64,000 nt of DNA, taken from MGBC131033 sp910585655 (GTDB lineage: Bacteria; Bacillota; Clostridia; Lachnospirales; Lachnospiraceae). The stretch's first letter is position 1; each line of letters starts with the position of its first letter. The translations under genes and the position numbers were made by a program. The stretch spans positions 1 to 64,000 of the forward strand of contig CATBCG010000015.1 of NCBI GenBank assembly GCA_949502025.1, in the 5' to 3' direction. The notes under the pieces were generated by a model that worked only from the letters and a program-made list of their open reading frames with translations, had not been told where the DNA came from and made no database searches. Below are positions 33,744 to 42,284 of the stretch, in pieces.

Positions 33744-35021
33744 ATGTTGGATTTAAAATTTGTCCGGGAGAATCCGGAGCTGGTTAAACAAAATATTCGT
33801 AACAAATTTCAGGAGGTGAAGCTTCCGTTGGTAGACGAGGTGATTGCCCTGGATGCCGAAAACCGTGCAGCGCAGCAGGAGGCAGACAGTCTACGAGCCG
33901 AACGGAACCGTTTAAGCAAACAAATTGGGGCGCTGATGGCGCAAAAGAAAAAGGAAGAGGCGGAGGAATTAAAGCAAAAGGTAACATCTTTTTCGGATCG
34001 GCTGGCGGAATTAGAAGAAAAGGAAGCCGAGCTGGGGGAAAAGGTCAAGAAAATCATGATGACGATTCCAAATATCATCGATCCAAGCGTGCCGATTGGC
34101 AGGGATGACAGTGAGAATGTCGAGCTGGAACGGTTTGGCGAACCGTTGGTGCCGGATTTTGAAATCCCTTATCATACAGAGATTATGGAGCGTTTTCACG
34201 GCATTGATTTAGATAGTGCCAGAAGAGTGGCAGGCAATGGCTTTTACTATCTGATGGGAGATATTGCCAGGCTCCATTCTGCAGTGATTTCCTATGCCAG
34301 AGATTTTATGATTGACCGGGGCTTTACGTATTGCGTGCCGCCGTTTATGATCCGCAGCGATGTAGTGACCGGAGTAATGAGCTTTGCAGAAATGGACGCT
34401 ATGATGTATAAAATCGAAGGTGAAGATTTGTACTTGATTGGTACGAGCGAACATTCGATGATCGGAAAATTCATCGATCAGATTTTGCCGGAAGAGACGC
34501 TGCCGCATACTCTGACCAGCTATTCCCCATGCTTCCGTAAAGAAAAGGGCGCACATGGAATTGAGGAGCGGGGAGTTTATCGTATCCATCAGTTTGAAAA
34601 GCAGGAAATGATTGTGGTCTGCAAGCCAGAAGAAAGTATGCAGTGGTATGATAAGCTGTGGCAGAATACCGTAGATTTATTCCGCTCCCTGGATATTCCG
34701 GTCAGAACGTTAGAGTGTTGTTCCGGCGATTTAGCGGATTTAAAGGTGAAATCGGTGGACGTAGAGGCATGGTCGCCGCGGCAGCAAAAATATTTTGAGA
34801 TTGGAAGCTGTTCCAATTTAGGGGATGCCCAAGCCAGACGGCTGCGTATCCGTGTCAATGGAGCAGACGGAAAATATTTTGCCCATACCTTGAACAACAC
34901 CGTAGTGGCGCCGCCTCGTATGCTGATTGCCTTTTTGGAAAACAACTTACAGGCAGACGGCAGTATTCGGATTCCGGAGGCGTTAAGACCATATATGGGT
35001 GGAAAAACCGAAATCCGATAA
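33744..35021 (+). CDS. serS: Serine--tRNA ligase
   Basis: A 425-residue class II synthetase. The N-terminal coiled-coil arm (about residues 30-105, rich in EELKQKV and LEEKEAELGEK) binds tRNA-Ser. The catalytic core has LIGTSEHSMIG, the SPCFRKEKGAHGIEERG motif 2, HQFEKQEMIV, and motif 3 RMLIAFLENNLQ. TAGGAGGAA precedes the ATG. A strong terminator follows. Confidence 0.97.
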   Translation: MLDLKFVRENPELVKQNIRNKFQEVKLPLVDEVIALDAENRAAQQEADSLRAERNRLSKQIGALMAQKKKEEAEELKQKVTSFSDRLAELEEKEAELGEKVKKIMMTIPNIIDPSVPIGRDDSENVELERFGEPLVPDFEIPYHTEIMERFHGIDLDSARRVAGNGFYYLMGDIARLHSAVISYARDFMIDRGFTYCVPPFMIRSDVVTGVMSFAEMDAMMYKIEGEDLYLIGTSEHSMIGKFIDQILPEETLPHTLTSYSPCFRKEKGAHGIEERGVYRIHQFEKQEMIVVCKPEESMQWYDKLWQNTVDLFRSLDIPVRTLECCSGDLADLKVKSVDVEAWSPRQQKYFEIGSCSNLGDAQARRLRIRVNGADGKYFAHTLNNTVVAPPRMLIAFLENNLQADGSIRIPEALRPYMGGKTEIR

Positions 35022-35063
35022 AGTTTAGGAAAAATATGAAGCGTGTCAGTAGTTTAGCCGATA

Positions 35064-35094
35064 GGATGGGCGGTATTTGCCCATCCCTTTTATT
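35064..35094 (+). terminator. serS terminator
   Basis: GGATGGGC / GCCCATCC stem (35064-35071 with 35079-35086) followed by CTTTTATT. Confidence 0.9.
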
Positions 35095-35140
35095 GTATCA
35101 GCAGGAAACTTCTCCGGGCAGGACGCACACTTGTGCGAAG
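35095..35140. repeat. Variant copy of the intergenic repeat (modules A and B)
   Basis: GTATCAGCAGGAAACTTCTC parallels module A of the copy at 16920. The following CTCCGGG and GCACACTTGTGCGAA parallel module B. It lies right after the serS terminator, just as the 16921 copy follows the pyr terminator. The rest of the gap 35022-35360 holds a candidate promoter and nothing else I can identify. Confidence 0.55.
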
Positions 35141-35154
35141 CATAAAAGCCGCTA

Positions 35155-35183
35155 TTGACGTATATAAGAAAATAGTATATTTA
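35155..35183 (+). promoter_or_regulatory. Putative promoter of the 35361-41591 cluster
   Basis: TTGACG (35155-35160) and TATTTA (35178-35183) with a 17-base spacer. The leader would be about 170 bases. Confidence 0.5.
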
Positions 35184-35360
35184 AGAGAAATAATACAGCA
35201 GAGGATGATTTCACAGAAAAATTGGTGTAGAGAGTATACTATATTTATCAAGGTTTAGATATATTTGAAGAAATTTCATGAAAATTTAATTGATTTTTTT
35301 CCCCAGAAAGGATAAGATGTAAGGAAGCGTAACAAAGGGAGATAGAAGTCAGGAAGGGGA

Positions 35361-35783
35361 ATGAGGACGATGGTATTGAATAAGCTAAGACAATGGATGG
35401 CAGGTCGCTATGGGATGGATAAGTTAAACCAGGTACTGCTGGCAGGCTATATTCTTCTGGCGGCATTGTCGTTGCCGTTTTATCACAGGTCGGTAATAGG
35501 CAGGGTGACGCTGATCGCCGGTTATGTGCTGCTGCTTTTGGTGATCGTTCGGATGATTTCTAAAAATACAACCAAGCGCTATCAGGAAAATCAGAAGTTT
35601 CTGGCAGTATGGAATCCTTTTTTGGGAAGATGGCGAATTCGGATAAAGCATATGAAAGAACGAAAGAACTATCATTTTTATAAATGCAGTGCGTGCGGGC
35701 AGAGGATCCGGATTCCAAAGGGTAAAGGAAAGATCTGTATTACCTGTCCAAATTGCAAACATGAATTTATCAAGCATTCATAG
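35361..35783 (+). CDS. Membrane protein with C-terminal zinc ribbon
   Basis: A 140-residue protein with two membrane helices (VLLAGYILLAALSLPF and VTLIAGYVLLLLVIVRMI) and a cytosolic zinc ribbon (KCSACGQRIRIPKGKGKICI, then CPNCKHEF). Function unknown, though similar proteins are common in Lachnospiraceae. The start may instead be ATG 35370. The next gene begins nine bases after its stop. Confidence 0.78.
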   Translation: MRTMVLNKLRQWMAGRYGMDKLNQVLLAGYILLAALSLPFYHRSVIGRVTLIAGYVLLLLVIVRMISKNTTKRYQENQKFLAVWNPFLGRWRIRIKHMKERKNYHFYKCSACGQRIRIPKGKGKICITCPNCKHEFIKHS

Positions 35784-35792
35784 GAACACGTT

Positions 35793-36638
35793 ATGTTTGG
35801 TTATGTAACAATCTATAAGCCAGAACTAAAGATAAAGGAGTTTTACGAGTTTCGAGCCTTTTACTGCGGGCTGTGCCGTCAGCTAAAGCAGGAATACGGC
35901 AGGGCAGGGCAAATGACCCTAACATATGATATGACTTTTTTGGTGGTGCTTCTGACCTCGCTTTATGAATGTGAGACGAGGCAGGAGCGGCACCGCTGTC
36001 TGGTTCATCCGGGGAAGCCTCGTACGATGCTTTTAAATGAAGTAACAGAGTATGGAGCCTCAATGAACATTGCTCTAACCTGGCATCATTTAAGGGACAA
36101 TTGGCAGGATGAGCGGAAGCTAACCGGTCTGGCAGGGGCAAAGCTGTTGGAGCGGCGGTATCGGAAGGTAGAACAGGTATATTCGAGGCAATGCCATATA
36201 ATAGAGGAAAAACTGGCTAAACTGCATCGTTTAGAAAGCAGCCAGCGAATGGAGGAGCCGGATTTGGACGCGGTTTCCGGGTGCTTTGGTGAGCTGATGG
36301 CAGAGTTATTTGTACTGAAAAAGGACGAATGGGAAGAAACACTGCGGCAGATAGGATGTTCTCTGGGGAAATTTATTTATTTGCTGGATGCTTATGAGGA
36401 TTTGGAGGCAGATAAAAAAAGCGGCAGTTTTAATCCGTTAAAGGAGCGGAGCAGCAGACCAGGCTTTGAGGAGGACTGCCGTCAGATGTTATTGCTGCTG
36501 ATGGCAGAATGTACGGAGAGCTTTGAGCGACTTCCTCTATTAAAGGATGTGGGGATTTTGCGCAATATTTTATATCAAGGTGTTTGGAGCCGCTATCAGA
36601 AGCTACAGGAGAAACGAGAACAGAAGCAGGAAAAGTAA
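35793..36638 (+). CDS. DUF5685-family protein
   Basis: A 281-residue cytosolic protein beginning MFGYVTIYKPELKIKEFYEF, with FYCGLCRQLKQEYG close behind (CxxC). The rest is helical, with YLLDAYEDLEADKKSGSFNP resembling a prenyl-synthase-like or heme-oxygenase-like helical core. I recognise the DUF5685 opening; the function is unknown. It lies between the zinc-ribbon membrane protein and the DnaJ gene, all in one direction. Confidence 0.75.
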   Translation: MFGYVTIYKPELKIKEFYEFRAFYCGLCRQLKQEYGRAGQMTLTYDMTFLVVLLTSLYECETRQERHRCLVHPGKPRTMLLNEVTEYGASMNIALTWHHLRDNWQDERKLTGLAGAKLLERRYRKVEQVYSRQCHIIEEKLAKLHRLESSQRMEEPDLDAVSGCFGELMAELFVLKKDEWEETLRQIGCSLGKFIYLLDAYEDLEADKKSGSFNPLKERSSRPGFEEDCRQMLLLLMAECTESFERLPLLKDVGILRNILYQGVWSRYQKLQEKREQKQEK

Positions 36639-36668
36639 AAAGAAGCAGAGCGAAAGGAAGCAGAACCT

Positions 36669-37313
36669 ATGATAAACGATCCATATCAGGTGTTGGGAGT
36701 TTCTCCCAATGCCAGCGAGGAAGAAATCAAACGAGCCTACCGGGAGCAGAGTCGGAAATATCATCCGGATTCTTATGCAGATAATCCGTTGGCTGATTTG
36801 GCAGAAGAGAAGTTTAAAGAAGTACAGGAAGCTTATGATCAGATCATGAAAAGCCGGAGCGGCACAGGCGGCTATGGGAATTCATATGGATCCTATCAGA
36901 ATCAGGGATTTGGCAGGCAGGGTGGCGCAGACAGTCCGGAGCTACAGTCTGTTTATAGCTATCTGGCTTCCAGAAATTACCGGGATGCGCTACAGGTATT
37001 AAATCGGATTGGAAACCGCAGCGCCAGATGGTACTATTACAGTGCAGTAGCAAACGCCGGTATGGGCAATGGACTGAATGCGTTAGAACATGCCAGACAG
37101 GCAGTCAATATGGAGCCTGGAAACCCGGAATACAGGAACTTATTAAACCAATTGGAGGCAAGCGGGAACCGTTACCAGTCCGGTCGTTATGGAGGCGGAC
37201 CGGTGCAGAATTATGGAGGTCAAAGCTATGGACTGGGTAATTTCTGCTGTGATTTATGGTGCGCGGATACGTTGTGCGAGTGCATGGGAGGGGATTTGTG
37301 TTCATGTTTCTGA
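36669..37313 (+). CDS. J-domain protein with TPR-like C-terminus
   Basis: A 214-residue protein. Residues 1-65 are a J-domain with the essential HPD in YREQSRKYHPDSYA, so it should stimulate an Hsp70. A Gly/Tyr/Ser/Gln-rich linker follows (about 66-95). Then comes a helical repeat (YRDALQVLNRIGNRSARWYY, NGLNALEHARQAVNMEPGN), which looks like TPR. The tail is again Gly/Tyr-rich and ends in cysteines (CCDLWCADTLCECM). It lacks the DnaJ zinc and client domains, so it is a specialised co-chaperone. Confidence 0.85.
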   Translation: MINDPYQVLGVSPNASEEEIKRAYREQSRKYHPDSYADNPLADLAEEKFKEVQEAYDQIMKSRSGTGGYGNSYGSYQNQGFGRQGGADSPELQSVYSYLASRNYRDALQVLNRIGNRSARWYYYSAVANAGMGNGLNALEHARQAVNMEPGNPEYRNLLNQLEASGNRYQSGRYGGGPVQNYGGQSYGLGNFCCDLWCADTLCECMGGDLCSCF

Positions 37314-37834
37314 CAGCAAAAAAAGCAGCATTTACAGGGATGACATTGACGGTTTCTTTTCTTTTGCTGCTGCTTGGAAGTATCCTGGAGGTCAGCACGC
37401 TTTTTTTCCTGGCAGCGGCTGCTTTTTGTATCGGGATCGTTATACGGGAGCTGGGCTTGCGGATGGGGGCTGCTTTTTTGGCAGCTTCTATTTTGTTGGG
37501 TCTGTTAATAGCACCCAATAAGCTCTATGTATGCACTTATGGAATGATAGAAGGGTATTTATTGTTAAGGGAAGCTTGGTGGGTATTTCTGGAAAAAAGA
37601 CAAAAACCGAGAAAGAGCTATCTGTTAGGAAAAGCGGTAATAGCCCAACTGTTGTTGCTGCCTCTGATTTTTTTTGCCCCTCGCTTTTTTTATGCCGGAG
37701 AGATGACCTGGCAGCTTCGATGCGGGCTTTTGGCGGCAGGGGAGGTTTTTTGGTTCGTAGTCGATATGGCGTATGATGTGTTCCAGCGTCAAATATGGGG
37801 GAAGCTTAGGAGGCATTTGGATTGGATGACGTAG
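37298..37834 (+). CDS. Uncharacterised integral membrane protein
   Basis: About 178 residues with five hydrophobic helices (MTLTVSFLLLLLGSIL, LFFLAAAAFCIGIVI, GAAFLAASILLGLLI, AVIAQLLLLPLIFF and AGEVFWFVVDMAYDVF). GTG 37298 is six bases after GGGAGGGG and is preferred over ATG 37304. It overlaps the dnaJ-like gene by 16 bases and the next gene by 13. No family recognised. Confidence 0.65.
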   Translation: MFMFLTAKKAAFTGMTLTVSFLLLLLGSILEVSTLFFLAAAAFCIGIVIRELGLRMGAAFLAASILLGLLIAPNKLYVCTYGMIEGYLLLREAWWVFLEKRQKPRKSYLLGKAVIAQLLLLPLIFFAPRFFYAGEMTWQLRCGLLAAGEVFWFVVDMAYDVFQRQIWGKLRRHLDWMT

Positions 37835-38682
37835 AAGGAAAATGGAGTATCAAGGCAGATACTGTCTGGATAGAAGCAGATTTAGAGGACTATGCGTTGG
37901 CAGAACATCGGGAGTTAGTCGAAGCCCGACTATCTAAAGTAGTAGCAAAACTGGGAGGTCATGCTTTTTATAACTGTCGGAATTTAAAACGGCTTTTTCT
38001 TTGGGATACCTTACAGGAGATGGGGGACGGGGCGTTTAAAAATTGCGGAAAGCTCTCGGAGCTGGTGATCGTCCAAAGCGGAAAAGGAAGCTGCGCTGCC
38101 CTAAAAAGTATTCTTTCCGAACTGTCAGGGGAATTTTTCATTTCCTTTGTAAAAGAAGAACCGGATAAAACGTGGCAGTCCGTGGTGAGAAATCAGATTT
38201 ATATTCCTTCTTATCTGCATGATTATGAGGAAAATACAGAGGCGCGGATCATCAATCAAGTGACCTATGGGGCAGGAGTACATTACCGGGAATGTATCCG
38301 GGAAGCGGGGGTAGATTATGCTGCTTATGATCGGCTGTTTGCCCGCTGTATTCCCTTGGATACAGACGCCGCCTGGAAGGTGGCTTTTTTCCGTTGTGTA
38401 TATCCATGGGAGCTGCATCGTGAGGCAGAGAAACAATATCGGATCTATTTGCAGGAAAACCGGAACGAGATAGGAAAGAGGCTTTGTAAAGAGTCGATTA
38501 CCTGGATGCGGCTTTGGCTTAGTTTGCAGCCTTACCAGACAGAGGAGGAATGGAAGGAGGCTATCGACAGTCTGCAGGAAGCCGAACATTGGGCGGCGAC
38601 AGGTCTTTTGTTAAAGGAACTGCAGACATGGAGAAAAGAGCAGGGAAATGACAGAAAAAGAACAAAGAAATTTGAATTTTAA
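37822..38682 (+). CDS. Leucine-rich repeat (BspA-like) protein
   Basis: A 286-residue cytosolic protein starting at TTG 37822, eight bases after AGGAGG. Residues about 40-90 carry BspA/TpLRR-type repeats (GGHAFYNCRNLKRLFLWDTL and GDGAFKNCGKLSELVI). The remainder is helical without a known domain. There is no signal peptide, unlike typical surface BspA proteins, which suggests an intracellular scaffold for its neighbours. It overlaps the VWA gene by 35 bases. Confidence 0.72.
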   Translation: MDDVEGKWSIKADTVWIEADLEDYALAEHRELVEARLSKVVAKLGGHAFYNCRNLKRLFLWDTLQEMGDGAFKNCGKLSELVIVQSGKGSCAALKSILSELSGEFFISFVKEEPDKTWQSVVRNQIYIPSYLHDYEENTEARIINQVTYGAGVHYRECIREAGVDYAAYDRLFARCIPLDTDAAWKVAFFRCVYPWELHREAEKQYRIYLQENRNEIGKRLCKESITWMRLWLSLQPYQTEEEWKEAIDSLQEAEHWAATGLLLKELQTWRKEQGNDRKRTKKFEF

Positions 38683-40069
38683 AGAAAAGACAGAGGAGAA
38701 ACCAAAGAGCCGCAATGCAAAGGAAGCATGGGAGCGGATAGCTGCGCAGATTTTGACTGCTGCCAGACAGGAGTTGTATTTGTCCATGCGTTATTTCTAT
38801 CTGGCGTTAGAACAGATGCCGGGCAGAGCGGACAGTCGGATCAACTGGTTTGGAACGGACGGAGCGTTCTTGTATTATCAGCCGATGCGTCTGGCGCAGG
38901 CTTATGAGCAGGACGCCATTCTAATAAATCGTGTCTGTCTGCATAGTGTGTTGCATGGGATGTTCGGTCATATGTACCGCAGGCAGGAACGGGAACAGGA
39001 ACTTTGGGACTTGGCTTGTGATATCGTCGTAGAAGAGCTGATAGACGGGCTTTCTCTCCGTCCTCTGCAAAGGCTGGTGCCACCGGAACGGGAGCGCTGT
39101 TATGAATGGCTGGCAGGAGAAACGAAAATAGCTTCGGCGGAACGGGTTTATGAGGCTCTAAAAACGTTAAAGACATTGCCGTCTGCCTGGGAAACGTTAT
39201 TCCGGATGGACGACCATAGCTTTTGGAAGAGCCAGGAAGAATCGTCTCCATCGGAGCAGGAACAGCAAAAGCGGGAACAGGAACTTTGGCGGGAAACGAG
39301 GGAAAAGGTACAGACAGAGCTGGAAACTTATGCCAGAACGGCGGGAATAGAAAAAACCAAGCTCTATCAGGAACTGGCGGCAGTGAATCGTGAAAAGACG
39401 GATTACCGGGAGTTTTTGTTAAAGTTTTCCAGACTGCGAGAGACGCCCAGGCTGGATTTGGATTCTTTTGATTATGGCTATTATGAATATGGAAGGAAAC
39501 TTTATGGCAATATGCCGCTGATAGAGGAATTGGAATACCGGGAGGAAGTACAGCTTCAGGAGCTGGCTGTTGTGATTGATACTTCCGGTTCTTGCTCTAA
39601 GGAGCTGGTGTCCCGGTTTTTAGAGGAAACGGTGACGATATTAGAGGAAGCAGGAGGACAAGAAGGCAGAACGCTTTGCTGCCATATTTTACAGTGCGAC
39701 AATCAGATCCAGGAGGAAAAAACGGTCTATACGTTGCAGGAATTACAGCAATATTTGAAAACTATGCAGATCGTAGGCAGAGGAGGAACCGATTTTCGTC
39801 TGCCGTTTTGGTATGCAGAGGAAAAGAAGAAAAACGGGGAATGGAAGGATTTAAGCGGGCTGTTGTATTTTACGGATGGGTATGGCGTCTATCCCAACTA
39901 TCCGCCTGATTTTGAAACCGTATTTTTGTTTCCGGAAGAAAGCTGGCAGGAAGGAAAGCCTCCCTGGAAAAGCGAAAATTTTCCGGTATGGGCGATGCAC
40001 TTAGAGCTTTCCTTAGAGGAGCAGACACATTCAAAGGGGGGAGAGAGGAGAAAACGAGATGAATATTAA
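38648..40069 (+). CDS. VWA-domain protein with metallopeptidase-like N-terminus
   Basis: A 473-residue protein of the DUF2201-type. The N-terminal domain includes HSVLHGMFGHMYRR and LACDIVVEELIDG, similar to the putative metallopeptidase domain of that family. A charged central linker follows. The C-terminal domain has a VWA metal site in VVIDTSGSCSKELVSRF (DTSGS) and TDFRLPFWYA. Such proteins are usually encoded beside a MoxR-type AAA ATPase, as here (11-base overlap with the next gene). They are thought to act as chaperone-like partners in complex assembly. Confidence 0.85.
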   Translation: MTEKEQRNLNFKEKTEEKPKSRNAKEAWERIAAQILTAARQELYLSMRYFYLALEQMPGRADSRINWFGTDGAFLYYQPMRLAQAYEQDAILINRVCLHSVLHGMFGHMYRRQEREQELWDLACDIVVEELIDGLSLRPLQRLVPPERERCYEWLAGETKIASAERVYEALKTLKTLPSAWETLFRMDDHSFWKSQEESSPSEQEQQKREQELWRETREKVQTELETYARTAGIEKTKLYQELAAVNREKTDYREFLLKFSRLRETPRLDLDSFDYGYYEYGRKLYGNMPLIEELEYREEVQLQELAVVIDTSGSCSKELVSRFLEETVTILEEAGGQEGRTLCCHILQCDNQIQEEKTVYTLQELQQYLKTMQIVGRGGTDFRLPFWYAEEKKKNGEWKDLSGLLYFTDGYGVYPNYPPDFETVFLFPEESWQEGKPPWKSENFPVWAMHLELSLEEQTHSKGGERRKRDEY

Positions 40070-41591
40070 ACGGGCAAAGGAAGAAATCAAGCATACGGTA
40101 AGCTTGTATCTGGAAAAGGATGAAGAGGGACGGTATGTAATTCCGACCGTTAGGCAGCGACCGATTTTGCTGATTGGCGCGTCAGGAATCGGGAAAACAG
40201 CGATCATGGAACAGATTGCAAAGGAATGTCAGGTAGCGTTGGTAGCCTATACGATGACACACCATACCAGGCAGAGCGCGCTGGGACTGCCGTTTATCAG
40301 AGAGCGGGAGTACGGAGGGAAAACGTATTCCATCACGGAATATACAATGAGTGAAATCATTGCCAGTGTTTATGAGCGGATGGAGGAGACCGGTCAGAAA
40401 GAAGGAATTTTATTTTTAGATGAAATCAACTGCGTTTCCGAAACGTTGGCTCCGATGATGCTTCAGTTCCTACAGACCAAAACCTTTGGCAATACAAGAC
40501 TGCCGGAAGGCTGGATTGTGGTGACGGCAGGCAATCCGCCGGAATACAACCGTTCCGTACGGGAATTTGATATAGCTACGTTGGATCGGGTAAAGCATAT
40601 GCGGGTAGAGGCGGACTATCCGGTATGGAAGGAGTATGCACAGGCAAACCATATCCATGGAAGTATTATAAGCTATCTGGAAAATAAAAAAGAAAATTTC
40701 TATCGAATGGAAACAACAGTAGAGGGAAAACGTTTTGTAACAGCCAGAGGCTGGGAAGATTTATCGGTTTTGCTGTATGGCTATGAGCGTGCCGGGCTTT
40801 GCGTAGACGGCGAGGTGGTGGAAGCCTATTTACAAGATCGAACGGTAGCAGTGGATTTTGCCAATTATCTGGAGCTGTATCGAAAATACGAAACGGACTA
40901 TCGAATAGCGGATATTTTGTCCGGCCAGGAAACGAAGGAGCTGAGGGCAAGGCTTACGGCGGCAGCGTTTGACGAGCGGATCAACATTATCGCTTTGCTG
41001 CTGTCCGGGCTGCAGGAGGGGTTTTTGAGCTGGCAGGAACGAGAACGGTATAGCGAAGAGCTGTTTGGCTGGTTAAAGGCATACAAAAGAACGTTAGAAG
41101 CAGAACAGGCACCACAGGCGATGGAGGACGTAATATCTCAGGCGGAACAGGCGTTGGAGCGAGAGCGTGCCGGAGGTCTATTAAGCCGGGAGGAGGAAAA
41201 GAGAAAGGAAGCAGTATCGGCAGTACTTCGGCAGTATTTGTACCGGCTACGGGAGCATATCGGTAAGGAGGATAAAACGGACAGGGATTCCTTTGAGCTG
41301 GTACGAGAATGGTTTGAAGAGGAGCTAGCGGTACGGGAAGTGGAATGCGAGAGAGTCGGTCGTCAGTTAGAGCGGGCATTTTCTTTTATGGAACAATGTT
41401 TCTGCGCCAACCAGGAAAGCTTAGAAGCCGGACCAGAAATGGTCTATTTTGTGACAGAGCTAGAAAGCAGTCATGCCGCTCTGGAATTTATTCGGGAATA
41501 TGGCAGCGAGGCGTTCTACCGTTATGTGGGCGTTTTGTTTACCGATCAAAAACGGCATCAGATATTGGCAGAGATAGAGCATAACCGTTAA
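40059..41591 (+). CDS. MoxR-like AAA+ ATPase
   Basis: A 510-residue ATPase. Walker A is GASGIGKTAIMEQ, Walker B ILFLDEINCVSE, then a sensor 1-like WIVVTAGNPPEYNRSVREFD and the arginine-bearing ATLDRVKHMRVEADY. The C-terminal half is long, helical and charged. Paired with the upstream VWA protein it forms a MoxR/VWA-type unit, predicted to remodel or assemble a protein complex. The target is not evident; the J-domain and LRR proteins upstream are candidate partners. Confidence 0.87.
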   Translation: MNIKRAKEEIKHTVSLYLEKDEEGRYVIPTVRQRPILLIGASGIGKTAIMEQIAKECQVALVAYTMTHHTRQSALGLPFIREREYGGKTYSITEYTMSEIIASVYERMEETGQKEGILFLDEINCVSETLAPMMLQFLQTKTFGNTRLPEGWIVVTAGNPPEYNRSVREFDIATLDRVKHMRVEADYPVWKEYAQANHIHGSIISYLENKKENFYRMETTVEGKRFVTARGWEDLSVLLYGYERAGLCVDGEVVEAYLQDRTVAVDFANYLELYRKYETDYRIADILSGQETKELRARLTAAAFDERINIIALLLSGLQEGFLSWQERERYSEELFGWLKAYKRTLEAEQAPQAMEDVISQAEQALERERAGGLLSREEEKRKEAVSAVLRQYLYRLREHIGKEDKTDRDSFELVREWFEEELAVREVECERVGRQLERAFSFMEQCFCANQESLEAGPEMVYFVTELESSHAALEFIREYGSEAFYRYVGVLFTDQKRHQILAEIEHNR

Positions 41592-41616
41592 AAATAGCAG
41601 AAGCGGCAGATTCTCC

Positions 41617-41652
41617 TTGCAAAATAGTTTTGATAACTATATAATGTAGTTA
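41617..41652 (+). promoter_or_regulatory. Promoter with overlapping palindromes before the R-M module
   Basis: TTGCAA (41617-41622) and a perfect TATAAT (41640-41645) with a 17-base spacer. ATAGTT-5-AACTAT (41624-41640) and TAACTA-7-TAGTTA (41634-41652) overlap the spacer, the -10 and the start region, giving three half-sites. This is the layout of an operator for a dimeric repressor. Confidence 0.7.
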
Positions 41653-41666
41653 CGGGGTGATTGAAT

Positions 41667-42284
41667 ATGACAAGTGAGGAAAAGAAAGAGTACCTGGAGA
41701 GAATCATCGGCAGGTTAAAATCCATTGATTATATTAAACCATCGGATATTCCGAATATCGATTTGTACATGGACCAGGTGACGACCTTTATGGACGAACA
41801 TTTAATGTCGTTAAAGCGTCATGAAGAGGATAAGATGCTGACCAAAACGATGATCAACAATTATACCAAAAATAACCTGCTACCATCGCCAAACAAGAAA
41901 AAATATTCCAAAGATCATATGCTTTTGCTGATTTTTATTTATTATTTTAAAAATATTTTGTCGATCAGCGATATTCAGGAAATTATTCATCCTTTGGCAG
42001 AGCGTTATTATGATGGAAAAGAGGAGCTGTCATTAGAAGATATCTATTTGGAAGTTTTTTCTATGGAAAAAGATCTGATTGCCGCGATGACCAAGGACAT
42101 CCTAAAAAAATATCAGGTTTCAAAGGGAACGTTCGAGCAGGAAGAAGATCCACAGAAACGAAAGTTTCTGACTGATTTTTCATTTATTTGTACACTTTGC
42201 TTTGATGTTTACGTTAAAAAAACGATTATTGAAAACTTGTTGGATGGTCAGTTGTTACGTGGTACAGAAGGGAAGGAAGGGTGA
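41667..42284 (+). CDS. DUF1836-family protein
   Basis: A 205-residue protein of the DUF1836 family: RLKSIDYIKPSDIPNIDLYM at the start, TKTMINNYTKNNLLP and the hallmark YSKDHMLLLIFIYYFKNILS. The N-terminal region has a MerR-like helix-turn-helix character, so a DNA-binding role is plausible. It overlaps the methyltransferase start by four bases. It could therefore act as the controller of the restriction-modification module, or be a resident gene coupled to it by chance. The ATG at 41667 has GGGGTGA upstream. Confidence 0.8.
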   Translation: MTSEEKKEYLERIIGRLKSIDYIKPSDIPNIDLYMDQVTTFMDEHLMSLKRHEEDKMLTKTMINNYTKNNLLPSPNKKKYSKDHMLLLIFIYYFKNILSISDIQEIIHPLAERYYDGKEELSLEDIYLEVFSMEKDLIAAMTKDILKKYQVSKGTFEQEEDPQKRKFLTDFSFICTLCFDVYVKKTIIENLLDGQLLRGTEGKEG

